Below are positions 50,121-62,117 of a stretch of 64,000 nt of DNA, in pieces (the first letter of the stretch is position 1; every line of letters starts with the position of its first letter). The notes under the pieces are model-generated. The model made no database searches and had not been told where the DNA came from. It worked only from the letters and a program-made list of their open reading frames with translations. The DNA is taken from positions 16,507,501 through 16,571,500 of the forward strand of contig NC_067287.1 in assembly GCF_020740795.1 (NCBI RefSeq). The letters run 5' to 3'. The position numbers and the translations under genes were made by a program. Source of the stretch: Apus apus. Its lineage: Eukaryota > Chordata > Aves > Apodiformes > Apodidae.

Positions 50121-51927
50121 TCTCCCAGTGCAGGGCTAGCACTTGTCCCAGCTTGGTCATAAGCAGGACAGATGCAGGAGAGCAAATGCCACATTTATCC
50201 ATGGGGATGAGGAGCTGGGGGTGACAGAGCCCATCCTGTGTATCCCTCTGCCCCAGGGATGCTGCGACTTGGCTCATCCCACAGCCACATCAGCAGGTCC
50301 TCACTGGTAGGACCTGTGGGTGCAGAGACAGGCACCATGGGGCGTCTCCGCTGCTCTGCCCCCCAACCCATCCACCACACACTGCTCGTGTCCACTGAAA
50401 CAGAGGAACACCTTCTTTATGTGACTTGTGCAGTGTCACCCAGGAGCTGGAAAGTTTTCCCAGGGCTGTGTCCACTAACCCCCATTTGCTGTCATAGCCA
50501 GGGAAGAAAGTGGGGTGTCCCAGGGGAGGGCATCCCCTGACTCACAGCCCAGAAAAGCCCAGGCTGTGAGAAGGCTGAGCCCGGGGTCCTGGAGACAGTG
50601 AATAACTCACAGCATTTAACTGGAGATGGCTCATCACACCAGCTGTGTCACTGCACTGTCACTTGCTGAGTCATGAGCCACAATGGGGCCAGTAGGACTT
50701 CACAGGGGACATGTGTGGAGATACAAAGGGATGGAGACAGATCCCAGGCCCAGGGACAGCTGCTCTTCCATGTAGAGGATTCAAGTGGGACCCTCTTGTC
50801 CCTCTCCCAAAGGTCCCCATCCCCTTGTTTCTCTCTGTCTGACACCTTGGACTTGGGCAGAGGCTTGGGGAAAGCAAAGCTTTTGAAGCAAGAGGTAAGT
50901 CAACCAGCGTGGGTCCCTCCCCACACACTATGCAAGGTTCAGCACCCAGCAGCAAGCTGTGCTCTGGACTCTCTCCACTTTGTGACCTGTGGGATCCTGG
51001 TGGGTTGGGACCTTTCCCTGAGAACGTGGGAGCGAGATGCTGGAGTGAGCCTAGGGCTGGCGACCCGTTATCATAGGAGACAGGAGGCAGCCCTGGGCTG
51101 CTCTCAAGTGGTACCGGCTGATTACTGACTTCAAGTGCCTAACGAGTTATTCTAAGTCAAGTAGGTGTGAAGGGAGCTGACCTGGGACCTGCGAGAGCAG
51201 CACCGGGCTTTGCTGGGGCATCCCCCATTGCCTCTGCTCCCCACAGGCCCTCTGAGGCAGGGAGATGTCCCCCCCTCCAGCTGCTCTCCCTGTCCCTTGC
51301 TTGTCCTGTGAAAGGCTGTTTGCTCCAGCCCAAAGCAAACCTGATTTTATCTCCCAGCTCCAGTTCCCTTGGCTGTGGGCCATGGTTGATGCCTCCCACG
51401 CAGAACTTGTGAAGCCCATTCGGGGACCCGCGCACAGAGCGGGCTGTGTACACTGCCACATGACATCATGTTTACAGCCTGCAGGGGCCCAAGGACACCC
51501 CTCCCAGCAGCATCACTCCCAGCCCGCACAATGTATGTCCTTCCTGTGGCTGGACAGATGGACATGTGGGGAGCTGAAGGGAGCAGGACTGGCTGGCCAC
51601 AGTGCCATGCCTGCCAGGAGATGGGTGGTTTCAGCTTTTCTGCACTGCAAGACAGTCCCCCCTGGCCTCAGTTTCCCCTCTGGGCAGTGGAGAGCGAATC
51701 CTGTGCTAGGCATAAGGGTGAACTGCTCCAGTGACATAGGGTCAGGACCTCAAGTTTTTGCAGAGACAGAAAGGCAAATTTTTTCCCCTTGGGACGTGGA
51801 TGTTCCCTTCTCTCCCAGGACAGAGCTGGGCTTTTTCTGTTGCTGCCTGAAGCAGAGATTGTTGGGAAAGAGCAACAGTGTCCAGAGCCACAGAGGCTCC
51901 CTAAGGAGTGCTCAGGGCATCCTTTCT
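50121..51927. other. Intergenic, nothing recognised
   Basis: Unique sequence with no coherent exons, repeats or known motifs beyond scattered short open frames. Confidence 0.5.
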
Positions 51928-52180
51928 CCCATCCATCCATCCATCCATCCATCCATCCATCCATCCACCCATCCATCCACACTTGCATGCATCTCACTAT
52001 CTCACAGCCATCTCTCCATCCATCTACTGAGCTTCCTGCACACTCACCCATCCATCCATCAACAAACGCATGCATCACTCTTCCTACGTATCCCCACACC
52101 TACCTGTCTATCCATCCAGCAGGCCACTCACCCAATTCATCTATCCATCCTCCCATTTACCCCTCCACCCATCCATCACC
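51928..52180 (+). repeat. (CCAT)n microsatellite, second array, degenerate
   Basis: A clean core of CCAT units (51928-51980) passes into about 200 bp of eroded units (CCATCCACCC, CTATCCATCC, TCCATCACC). No CR1 sequence was recognised around it. Confidence 0.85.
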
Positions 52181-55100
52181 TTTGTGTTGGTGCTTGAGTG
52201 ATGCCCAGCCACCAAACAGCCCTTCTCAGGGGGTACAGTGTATGTCCATGTATGTGCACACGTGTGCATGGGCCATGCAGGCCACGCAGAGCACTGTGGG
52301 CAGGGGTGGCCTGGGCTGTGTCCAGCCATGGGACAGGGGCTGGGAGCACCAGCCAGGGGGAGGCAGGGACCTGTCTAATTTAAGAACAGGCCCCGTGGTC
52401 GCTGTCAGCGCCGGGCGGCTCTGATCTGGGGACAGGTCCTCACCAACTCCTCTCGCCGCCTGCCGGCCCGACATGAAAGGGCTCTGTGCCCCGATAAGGC
52501 CCCAGACAATCAGCCCCAGGGGTGGGCAGTGTTGTGGCCAAGCCTGGGGGACCCCTAAGCAGAGAGCCCTAGCACAGCTGCCCCCAAATTCACTGTCACC
52601 CCAGTGTCATGAAGTTTGTGTATTTGCACTGGTCAGAGTTCAGTCCTGGGGACTGCCTTCTGCTTTGGGCACCTGTGTCACCACCAGCTCCCACCAGTGA
52701 CACAACCCCCAGGAGGGCTCTGTTCCCAGCACCCCCCCAGCTGCCACCAGCCCCTTTGCCAGCTGTTACCCTGGACTGGAGTCCCCTGGCTGCAAGCGGC
52801 TGTGGATGGGGACCATGTTGTTTTAATAAGATCATTCTCCTCCTGCTGTGAGGTCGCAACCCTGGGCTTATGACATCACAGCACGCTGCCATGGAGACGC
52901 CAGGATGTCACAAACACGGCTCGATGACCTCACTGCAGGAGCAGGAGATGGGGCCAACCTGGGTTTGATCGCCAATGTCCTCGGGAGTAAAGGAGGGGAG
53001 GGACACTGGGAAAGTATGCGGCTGCTGAGTGCCGGGGTGTTTGGGTTGGAAATCGCCGCACTTTCCCCTCAGCGGGAAAGGCCTGTTCCTTCCTCCCCCT
53101 GTCCACTCCCTCCCAGCAGCCAGAACTCCCCCAACCTTGTGGCTGCACAGCAGGGGAAGTGGGGCACCCCCACCCCTATCCTTGGGGCCATGTGGTGGGG
53201 AGCAAGAGCCCGAGCGCAGCACAGCACCAGGGCACCAGCCCAGGGGCAGAGGGGGCTCAGTGTTGAGGCTGTGTTCCCGAGCAGGATGGGGCACTCAGGG
53301 GTGTTTTTTCCCAGGAGCAGGATGGGGACCACTGGGGATGCTGTGGCATGGGGCAGGGTGGGTTGGTGTCTGGGAGAGGTCTTCTCTTCCCCAGAGGAAA
53401 CCCAAAGCCATACTACTACATGGCAACGTGATTCCTCATGGCAGCACCCTGCAGCTGGACCCCAAAGTATCTCTTGGGCCTATCCAGCTACCCAACAGCC
53501 ATCCTTTCCCCAGCCCGTGACCAGCAGCACCTCCTGGGGCCCAGCCCAGTTCTCCATCCTCTGCACTCAGACTTCGCCACTTGGGAAACTGCAGCTGGTT
53601 GGGGGGACACTCGTTCCCCTGCTTCTCTGCTGCAGGGGTGCAGGCGTGCCTGCTCTCCCCTTGCATCCCCCATCATTAATTTCCATCAGTGGCCAAGCAG
53701 GGCTGGGGCTGCCCGGGGGTGGCCGAGGAACATGGCGCTTTCCCCTGATAGCAAAAATAAATACATTAAAATTCTTGCAGGAGGCAGAAGAATGCGGGAC
53801 GGCAGGAAAAAATTGTTTTATAATTTGTAATAACACAAAAGCCGGGGGGGGGGAGGAAGTTGCAAGAGGCAAAGGCAGAGACAAAGGATCAGCTACAGTG
53901 AAGGCTCCGTCAGGGTGGCAGTGCCATTCTTATCGCCTGTATCTCTCTCTCAGTGTCACCACCATGGCCTTGTCCCCAAAAAGTTGTGGCCCACTTGCTC
54001 TTGTTGCAGAAGCAGGGGTGAGCAAACTCCTGGGACTGAGGGAGCAGGCAGTTACCCTCCAGCTGCATAAGCAGATAGCAGTATCACCATGCCTCAGTTT
54101 CCCCCTTGTTAAAGGAGGAATTTTATGCGACTGGGAGAAAATCTAGGAGAAAGGGGTGAACCCTAGGGCACCCCCCTTGTCCCGGCCTCCCTGTTACAAG
54201 CACAAGGCAAGGAGCCTACCTTTGCCCACCCCACTAGCCCTTCTTTGCAGGTTTTGCTGTAGGACACACGTGATGTTCTCACATAGGTGCTGGGGGCACC
54301 ACGACTCCCCCCCCCAGCCCTCTCCAGCCTCATGCAGGGCTGGGACGTGATAAGGCAAGTTGCTGTGCGCCAGCCGCACCTGCTCGCTGGGACGAGGCTC
54401 CCCCTCCTCCTGCTCCCCTCTTCGGGGCAAAATCAAAGGGATTTTTCTGCCCTTAGGAAATCAGATAAAGGCTTCTCACCTGCCCCGTGCTGCCTTTGCG
54501 AGGAGGCCGGGCGCTCAGGGCGGGGGACAACAGACACTTTCAACATGCCGGCAGATGAGCAGTGTGTTGCATTGAGACATCTCAGAGCTCTGCTTGCAGG
54601 GACTGGGATCCTGGGCATGGTGTCAGCCTGTCCCCGGCCTTGGCAGAGATGTCCCCTACTCAAGAGAGCTGCCAGTTGCTGACTTCTCCCCCAGATTTGA
54701 AGAGACAGGGTTCCCATGGAGCAGGTGGGATGGAAGCTGGTGGCTGAAAGAAACACTGGTGACCTGACACGATGTGGGAGCCCAGACACTGCATCCAGCT
54801 CAGGGAAAGTTCCCATGTGCCTGTGCTGGGGCCAGGACAGCTCAATCCTGCACCAAGGGTGCAGACTGTGAGTCCAATTCTTGTGTGGGAGGGCAGAGAA
54901 GGAGCAGGTGGGAAATCTCTGCAGGTGGTGGGAGTCTCTTAACTCCTGCATCCAGGAGGCATAGGAGAACCATGCCAAGCCACAGATAAAACTTGAGTAA
55001 TTCACCACCAAATGCTGCTGCTGGGGATTGAAAACGCCTGGATGAAGGGCAGAAGAGGCTGGTGATGGGGGCAAGAGGACCACTGATGGGCAAGCCAGGA

Positions 55101-56030
55101 GCTAGAGATGGGCAGGGGATGTGAGGTGGTAACCTCTCAGGAAGGGTGTTAGAGCCCAAGGGAGCTGGACGGAGGAGTGAGATCTCCAGCAGCCAGTGTG
55201 CTTCTCTTTGCCTGTGACTGGTGGCAGGCATTCTGATTCCCTCGGGGTAACCCAGTGAGCTGGCTGGGTTCTCAGTGGAGGTGGGTGCAGGGTGGATTAG
55301 GGCCTCCCAGCCCCAGAATCCATGGCCCTGATGCTGCTGGGCCGCAAGCTGCATCCTCAAGCTCTGCTGTGTGTCATGGATGGTGCAAGAGGATGCAGAG
55401 ACTGAGGGGCCTGGGCTGAGCCCTGGGAAACCATTCCTGAGGCTGCACAGGAGGGAAAAAATTGGGGTGACAGCCTATGGGCACCAGCTCCTCCTGTCCT
55501 CAGCCACTCAGCCCTGCTGTGGCCTCCCTGCTACCACCCAGGCCCCTCAGCTTTGTCCTGCCCCAGGCAGCTCCTGCTACCTGCTGTGATCTAGTGCTGG
55601 GTGCTTTCTCCCTTCTGGGTACCTGCTGTACCTGAGATGAGATCACCATAATCAACAAGCTGGCTCTCCCTGCACTCTACTCCTTAGCTCTGGAGTCTTG
55701 CTCCTGTCACTCACCTGCACCTCCTCGTGCCCCAGGGATGTCTCCCCAGAGGAGCTAGAGCCAAGTTTTGGGAGATGCTTGGAATGGGAGGGGGTGGAAA
55801 GGTGGGCTGTCGCTCTTCCAGTGTCCCCCAGGAGGACAGACTGATCCAAGGGCAGGCAAGGCCATGGAGCCGGGCTAGTGCCAGGCAGACCCGGTACAGG
55901 GCCAGGGGCCCGGCAGAGCTGTGCTGGGGGGAGCAATGCAGGGGCACCAGGTTTGGGCAAGGCCATGCAAGGTGTGTCAGGGACAGGCAGGTGAGCAACG
56001 GACAGGGACCTCAAAGCCAGGTCAGGTTTG
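52181..56030. other. Intergenic region upstream of WNT6
   Basis: No gene was recognised. Two patches stand out as possible regulatory DNA: 52820-52960 (CRE-like TGACATCA) and 53745-53855 (A/T-rich with a G10 run). A 432-codon open frame (52848-54146) has a low-complexity product and no family match. Confidence 0.45.
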
Positions 56031-56660
56031 GCAGGGCCATGCCAGGACCCCGAGCGGAGCCAGGCAGGGCTGTGCCAGACAGGCTCGCGCAAGGGCTGCA
56101 GGGCTGAGCCGCGCTGTGCCAGGTGGGGCTGTGCCAGGCAGGACTGTGCCAGGTCCCCGAGGCCGCGGGGGACAGGGCTGTGCCAGCCAGACCCCGCTAA
56201 AGGGCTGAGCGTCCGAGAGCGGCGGCGGGACGCGGGGCCGGGAGGCTGCGGCCACAGTCCCGCTGCCGGAGGGTGTCTGTGGCCGTGCCCGTGGCCGTGC
56301 CCACGCCGTGGCCGTGCCTGCGCGCCAGCAGCCGAGCTTGGCACCCAGGAGTCCCCCCGCCCGGCCCGCCCTCTCCGTCCCCCCGGGCTCCGGTTTCCCT
56401 GTCGGAGGCAGATGCTTTCGCAGCCCCGTCCCTCCTCCTCCTTCTCCGGAGCAGCCTCCGCGCCGCGCTCCAGCCGCCCGGAGGTGCCTGCCCAGCCCCA
56501 ACCCAGCCCAGCCCCGCCGGCCGCGGTGCCCGCCCGCCCCGGCCCGGCGGAGCCAGGCAGCGGGCACCCACCCGCCGGGGCCCCGGCCGGACCCTCGGGG
56601 CTGCCCGGCTCCCCTCGGGGGGCACAGAGGGGGATCGGCGCTCCCCCCCAGCCCTGGCAG
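56030..56660. promoter_or_regulatory. CpG island, promoter and leader of WNT6
   Basis: GC and CpG density rises steadily from about 56030 and peaks just before the WNT6 start codon (CCCGCCCGGCCCGCCC, CCGCCCGCCCCGGCCC). Developmental WNT genes usually start in such islands. Neither a TATA box nor the start site could be fixed. Confidence 0.6.
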
Positions 56661-56661
56661 G

Positions 56662-56738
56662 ATGCTGCCTTCCTCCCGGACCCAGCTGGGGCTCTTCTTC
56701 ATCCTCCTCTGCCCCGCCAACATCATCGGGCTCTGGTG
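56662..56738 (+). CDS. WNT6: WNT6, first coding exon only
   Basis: ATG at 56662 (A at -3) opens 25 complete codons plus two bases before donor TG|GTGAGT. The peptide begins MLPSSRTQLGLFFILLCP and ends NIIGLW plus a split tryptophan codon. It matches the human WNT6 start (MLPPLPSRLG, LLCPAH, GGLWW) in length, hydrophobic signal peptide and splice position. WNT6 is a secreted, lipid-modified Wnt ligand acting in epithelium, somite and neural-crest signalling. Exon 2, which should resume at the second Trp with the mature ligand, was sought through 64000 and not found, so intron 1 exceeds 7.2 kb and the gene leaves the window. Position after PRKAG3/CYP27A1 supports the call; the short exon limits certainty. 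Confidence 0.86.
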
Positions 56739-58206
56739 GTGAGTAGGACGTCCTGGGGTGGGTGCCAGGAGGGTGCGCAGTGTCCCTTACTTTCCGGGGC
56801 CATTTCCCCCATCCCAGCTTGAGGACAGAGTCCCCAGCTCTCAGGACACCCTTTGGGTGGGGACCACTGCTCGCTGGCCAGGTGGATTCAGCTCCGGGGC
56901 ACCCCTACACTGTTAGGAGATGGGCACATGGGCACACTGGGGGCATCAGGCTGGGGGGGGGAACCTGGGGTGATGGGGCACCCAAGTCCTGTGGAGAGAG
57001 CTGCAGCGTGCCTTCCCTGCACCCCGAGTCAGCAGTTCAGGAGGGTTGCACGCCTGTGGGGCAGGGGCCTCCAGACCCCTCCAATAAGTCAACTTTAATT
57101 AAAAGCCCGAGGGTCCTCACAGTGTCCCCTCCTGAATGGTGGCCTGAACGCAGCAGGGACAAAACCCCTGTTTGTAATGGTGCCTTCATCAAAGGCAGAG
57201 ACGGTGCCTCGCAGGATACCGGAGGGGGTGGGGGATTCATTACAGGCACAGAGCTGGGACCCAGCCTTGGAAAGCCCAGGTATCTGTCGAAACATGAACT
57301 ATTTAAATCTATTAAGAATTTCACCCAGCCTGTCTTTATCCGGTTTTAAGTGCTTAGATTCCAGCTCCCCGGCGTGCCGTCCGGGCTATCATTCATTATC
57401 TGAGGCTATTCGTCTCCACATTGTCACAGTCTTTTGACCCCTAAAATAAAGCTCTCCATAAGCCTTTCCCCTCCCGGTCCCCGCCTGCTCGCCAGTGATT
57501 TATTTGGTAGCTCCATCCCCTCGGCTAGCCCTGGCTCCAGGGGTGCAGGGCAAAAAGGTGGATACAAATGGTGCTGTTATGGTCAGTTTTACACCAGCTG
57601 AGAGTTTGTCCCTGGAGCCCAAGGTTGGAGAAGGAGTTAATGTGGGTCTGAGAGGGTCTTGCCTTGGGCTTTTGCTAGAGAAGGGGAGAGGGAGGGTGGG
57701 GTAAGCCCTGGCCAGGGCAGAATATGTGCTGAGGGTCCCCCTGATTCCCACTGCCCACCTTGAGGCAGCTGCACCATCCTGGAGCACAGTCTGCCTGGCT
57801 GGTTTTTACGTGGCTGATTCTCAGATCGCTGCTCTGCCCTTGCAGCTGTCCCTTCAGCCTTCCCTGCTTTCTCTGCCCCATCCCCACCCACACCTGCCTG
57901 GTGAGCCCTCACCCCCAAGCTTGTGCCCCGTGCCCCAGCTCTAGGGACATCGATGCCATTCTGTCCAGGGCTGGAGTGGGCAGGAGTGAAGCAGGAGCCC
58001 AGTTTGCCTTTGATATGGGAGCAGGCAGATGGGACCAGCAAGGGAAGGGTGCTTGGGTACTGCTGCCCCCCACCCCGGCTGCTCAGAGCCGTGTCTTGCC
58101 GCTGAGCTCGGGTCCCGCCGGTACTGTGACTGTGCCGTGTGCGCGCTGGCAGCGCCGGCTCAGGGAGATTAGCAGGATTTGGCAGAGGAGGGCAAGGGGT
58201 CAAACT

Positions 58207-58245
58207 TGTTTTTTCTTCTTTTTAAAAAAAAGAAGAAGAAAAGGA
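58207..58245. repeat. Inverted repeat in a homopyrimidine/homopurine tract
   Basis: TTCTTCTTTTT followed by AAA and AAAAAGAAGAA forms an 11-bp perfect stem with a 3-base loop. The left side is all pyrimidine and the right all purine. It could form a hairpin or triplex; no function is evident. Confidence 0.6.
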
Positions 58246-61176
58246 ACTTTTAATTTAAGAATAATAACCCAGCTGCACGCAGAGTCGCTGAATATGCCAC
58301 GCAGCCGAGCGGCCACAGGGTGATCACCAGCACAAACTCTGCTTTGCTCCGGAGCCTGGAGCCTGCCAGCTGCGAGGAGGCGATGTGTGGATGAGGCCAC
58401 CAGCACCACCAAATGGACATGCTGGGTTTCCTGGAACAGGGGAACCCGAGCAGCCAGATGATTCAGAAGCTGCTTCCCCCAGAGCCTGGCACCTCCAGCC
58501 CCCAGCTGAGATCATCCCTCATTTCCAGGGAGCTCTTCCAGAGTGTGGGAGAGAGGTCTGGGCACTGCCCATCCCTTTGAGCCATCCCAAGACAGGCATC
58601 TTCCCATGTGCCTGCTCCTAGTACCCATTCCCTCTCCCAGATCTGGGTAGCACTGGTTTCTGTGGGTTTTGTTTTTGGTGAGGAGGGGCTCAGGGGTGCA
58701 GCTGTGTGTTGTGCGAGGGCTCATGGAAGACCCAAGGCTGGTGGAAGTGGTAGAACTGTTCCTTACTGTTCCTGTCACTGACATAAAGGGACCTTGGTAG
58801 CACCTCTTTGCATCTGCACACTCACCTGGGGCACCCGTGTGTCCTTAGTCATGGGTACAGGCTCCTCTGGGCAGGAAAGGAAGGTCTTTACCCGTCCCTC
58901 CATCCCACTCCTGGGTGCATTGGCTGTGCAGTGTGGGGACACGCAGAGGCTGCCTGCTTCCCATGCAGGTGACAAACTGATTTGTGAGAGTGGCATGGTG
59001 GGGTGCAGCAGGTTTGGGTCTGATATTCAGGTAGTGACATCGTGCTGATGACATTGTAGCCTGACAAAGAGCATCCTCACTGTGGTGGAATGTCCACAGG
59101 GGGCTTACTGAAGATACAGTCATCCTTGTCCTATACCCCCTGTGCCCTCTAAGAAGAGGCAGAGGGACAGGAAATCGGGCAGACACACAGACCTGTCCAT
59201 GATGGAGGGGAGCAGGCTATGGCCAGTGGTGAAGGGGAGAATGTGTCATTCAGGTGCTGCTGGTCCCTTGGTTAGTGCCAGGCTGCAGGGAATAGGCTCC
59301 CCTTGCTCCCACCAGCCCAGTAAAATCTCTTTCTTCCTCCTGTATCTTTTCATGTTTCTTACCTGGCTCCTTGTGCAACAGTGATTCCTCTCTGAGCAGG
59401 ACAGGTAGGGACCACCTGGAACTCCTGGGCTGGCCTGAAGGGTGCAGGGATACTGGGTGGGTAAACCTGGTGTCTCAGGAGCCTCAGGCAGGTTGAGAGC
59501 AGGATTTCAGCTGAGCTGGTTTGTGGTTGGGCTGTTCTTCTAGGGACAGCAGCACTGTGGGGAGGGGATGAGCAAAGCTCAGCTTTCCCAGTGCCTCAGC
59601 ACCCACTGGCTCTCTGAGGGCACAGCTGAGAGCAGTTGGGAGGTGAAAGAGAGAGCATGGAAAAAAATCATCCTGGCCGAGATGTTCTCTGCTCTATCTG
59701 TGGATCTGAGGGGGCCTGGAGGGATGGACACCTGTCTTGTGTCGCCTTGCCCTGCATGCTCATGAGCAGTGCATCTCCAGGTTTCTGTGGGGCTCCTCCA
59801 GATGCTAAGGGAGAACCTGTCCATCCAGCATCGATGGCTGCACCCCAGTTCTAGGGTGTCCCTGCCCAATGCCCCCCTAAAGCCACACACCGTGGGTGAG
59901 TTCCATGCACTGGTGGCCTCCTCTTCTTCTCTGCTGCCCTGACCAGCACCCAGACAATGCAGAGCCTGTAAGGGCAGGCTGCCGGGCTGTAGAGCCCTGC
60001 CTGTGTGCCTCAGGGTGAGCATTGTGAGTCACCCCCATGACTGCTGACCCACACCTGCCACCCCACAGCCCACGCCCCCGCCACGGCATCCAGAGGACTG
60101 GGCTGCCTGTCTGTCCTGGGCATGTCCTCACGTCCATAGCAGTACTGTGTGGGCAAAAAAGCACATCCAAGCACAGGAGTCCCTGCCCAGCAGCACCTCC
60201 CCTTGCCCCTTCTGGGGCAGCTACTGACCCACTGGGTTTTTCAAAGGGAAAATATTTCCCTTGCACTCTTTGAGATGGCACCAGCTTCAGAATTGGGCTA
60301 CTTGTGTCATCCTGCAAAGGCAAGAACTGAGCTTTCCCCCCTGCCATCCCTCATCCCTGCTCCTGGTCACCTCTGGTCTCCCATGCTGACTCCCAGGCTG
60401 CTCAGCCCTGCCATGTGCATGCCCCAAGCTGGAGGGCTCAGATGGGCTTTGCATCAGTGGTCTGAGCTCCTCAAATCCCCTCCTTGTGCAGGAAGGTGCT
60501 AGGCAGAGCTGAGCACCTCCCAATATTTGCTCAGGATGTACAGGGTCTTGCTGCCACGTGTGGCACCCACATTTGAGCATATGCTTGCCCAGCCATCATG
60601 CCATCTCAGCTCTAGCCTCCACCAATGCCTGGAGGAAGAACACAGTGACCCCTTTTTCTCATCTCAGCCCCTCCAGGGCTTGGACAGGGCTTCAGGACCA
60701 CCATTCTTCAGGTGCATGCTCCTTCCATCCCCCCTGGTACCCATGGCACAAGCTTGGCCAGCTCCTACCCACAGGTGCTTGGCCTCTTCATGACCCTGCA
60801 GCCAGCAGGTCCGTGGGCTGACACCATGCCATGCCAAAGCCTCTTTCCTTTCGGCAGTTTCCCAGCTATTTACATGCTGTCCTTGCCTAGGAAGTTTAAG
60901 GAGGGTAGGGAACAGGATCCCCTCGCTCCCCTGGCCTGTGGTGTTTCCTGCTCCCTTGGTGTCCCCAGTGCTGTTTGGCAGCTGAGCCCCAGCCATGGGT
61001 AGTGACTTGCTCCTCTTGCTCTGCTTTCCTCACCCGGCTGCTCACCCCGCCTCCAGCAGCACTCATGCATTGCTCCAGGTGAAGGACTGGGCACCCACTG
61101 CATGCCTGTATGGGGTGAAGGGAAGCTGGGTGGGCAAAAATTCATGTGTGTCCCCTCTCACCCTTTTTGCACAGCT

Positions 61177-61425
61177 TGAAAAGAGACCTTTAAGATCATA
61201 AAGTCCAACCATTAACCCAGCACTGCCAAGTCCACCACTAAACCATGTCCCTAAACATCATATCTACATATCTTTTAAATACTTCTAGGGATGAGGACTT
61301 GACCTATTCCCTGGGTAACCTGTTCCAGTGCATGAGAACGCTTTCAGTGAAGAAATTTTCCACACCATCCCCATGTCCAAGGGAGTGATGGGGACTTGTG
61401 CCATTTTCCTTGGTCTATTATTTTG
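61177..61425 (-). mobile_element. CR1 LINE, diverged 3' fragment
   Basis: The complement of a CR1 3' region: GACCTTTAAGATCATAAAGTCCAACC, CACCACTAAACCATGTCCCT, CTGGGTAACCTGTTCCAGTG, TTTCAGTGAAGAAATTTT. It is more diverged than the other two copies and differs in the central block, so it is likely another CR1 subfamily. The extreme terminal repeat is missing. Confidence 0.8.
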
Positions 61426-62104
61426 GGTAGGAACTGGCCTGGGACACATTGGAGGCTTCATGACCATGAGCTGAAGCAGAAAAGCTGCTGATTATGGCTC
61501 TTAGGAGCATCGCAGAAGGGACATCATCCAGAGCACAAGGGTTTTTATATCAGAACTCTTGTGACTTTTATATCCTGTGCATCACTGGGACCAGGCTCAG
61601 GCTGCAGGTCTGGCAGTCAAAGGGGTGACAGCAGGAGTTTGGCTGAGCAGTGCAGCTTCTCTTCTGTGCCTCAGTTTCCCATTTCAGCAGTGGGGGTTGC
61701 TTCCTTTACACAGGGGTCTTGGAAATCATGGCAGAAAGTGGAGCTCATCATCCTGGCTCCTTTCAGGGTGAGGCGCCAGCCATCGGGCAGCAATTCCGGC
61801 AGCAGACGAAGGGCGCCGGGGGCAGGTGGGGGGGATGTTACCCAGGCGCCAGGTCCAGCCGGGGCTGCTGGGTGGGAGGCAGCAGGGGGCTGGAGTGCCC
61901 CCGGGCGGGTTTGGGGGGAGCTGGGCTGGCGACCCAGTTCCTTCACCAGGGCAGGAGGAGGAGTGCCCGACGGCAGAGGTGGGGCACCTTAGTTGTAGAT
62001 GCGGGAGGCCTTGGAGCAGGACAAGCTCAGGCAGATCTGGGCCCCGCGCCGGAGCCCTTGCCAAAGCGGTAGCAGTTTGGCAGCATTTTTCTTGTCCTTG
62101 TCTT

Positions 62105-62117
62105 CCCCCCCCCCCCC
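62105..62117 (+). repeat. Poly-C tract (C13)
   Basis: An uninterrupted cytosine run follows CTTGTCTT; its length is likely polymorphic or error-prone in sequencing. Confidence 0.8.

Noticed and set aside
52848-54146. 432-codon plus-strand open frame between CYP27A1 and WNT6
   Set aside because: No recognisable domain, no coherent start or splice context, and it contains A/T-rich islands that would not be expected in an exon.
56308-56661. In-frame open extension upstream of the WNT6 ATG (118 codons)
   Set aside because: It has no in-frame ATG (the frame begins at GTG) and would bury the signal peptide; the openness is due to GC-rich sequence.
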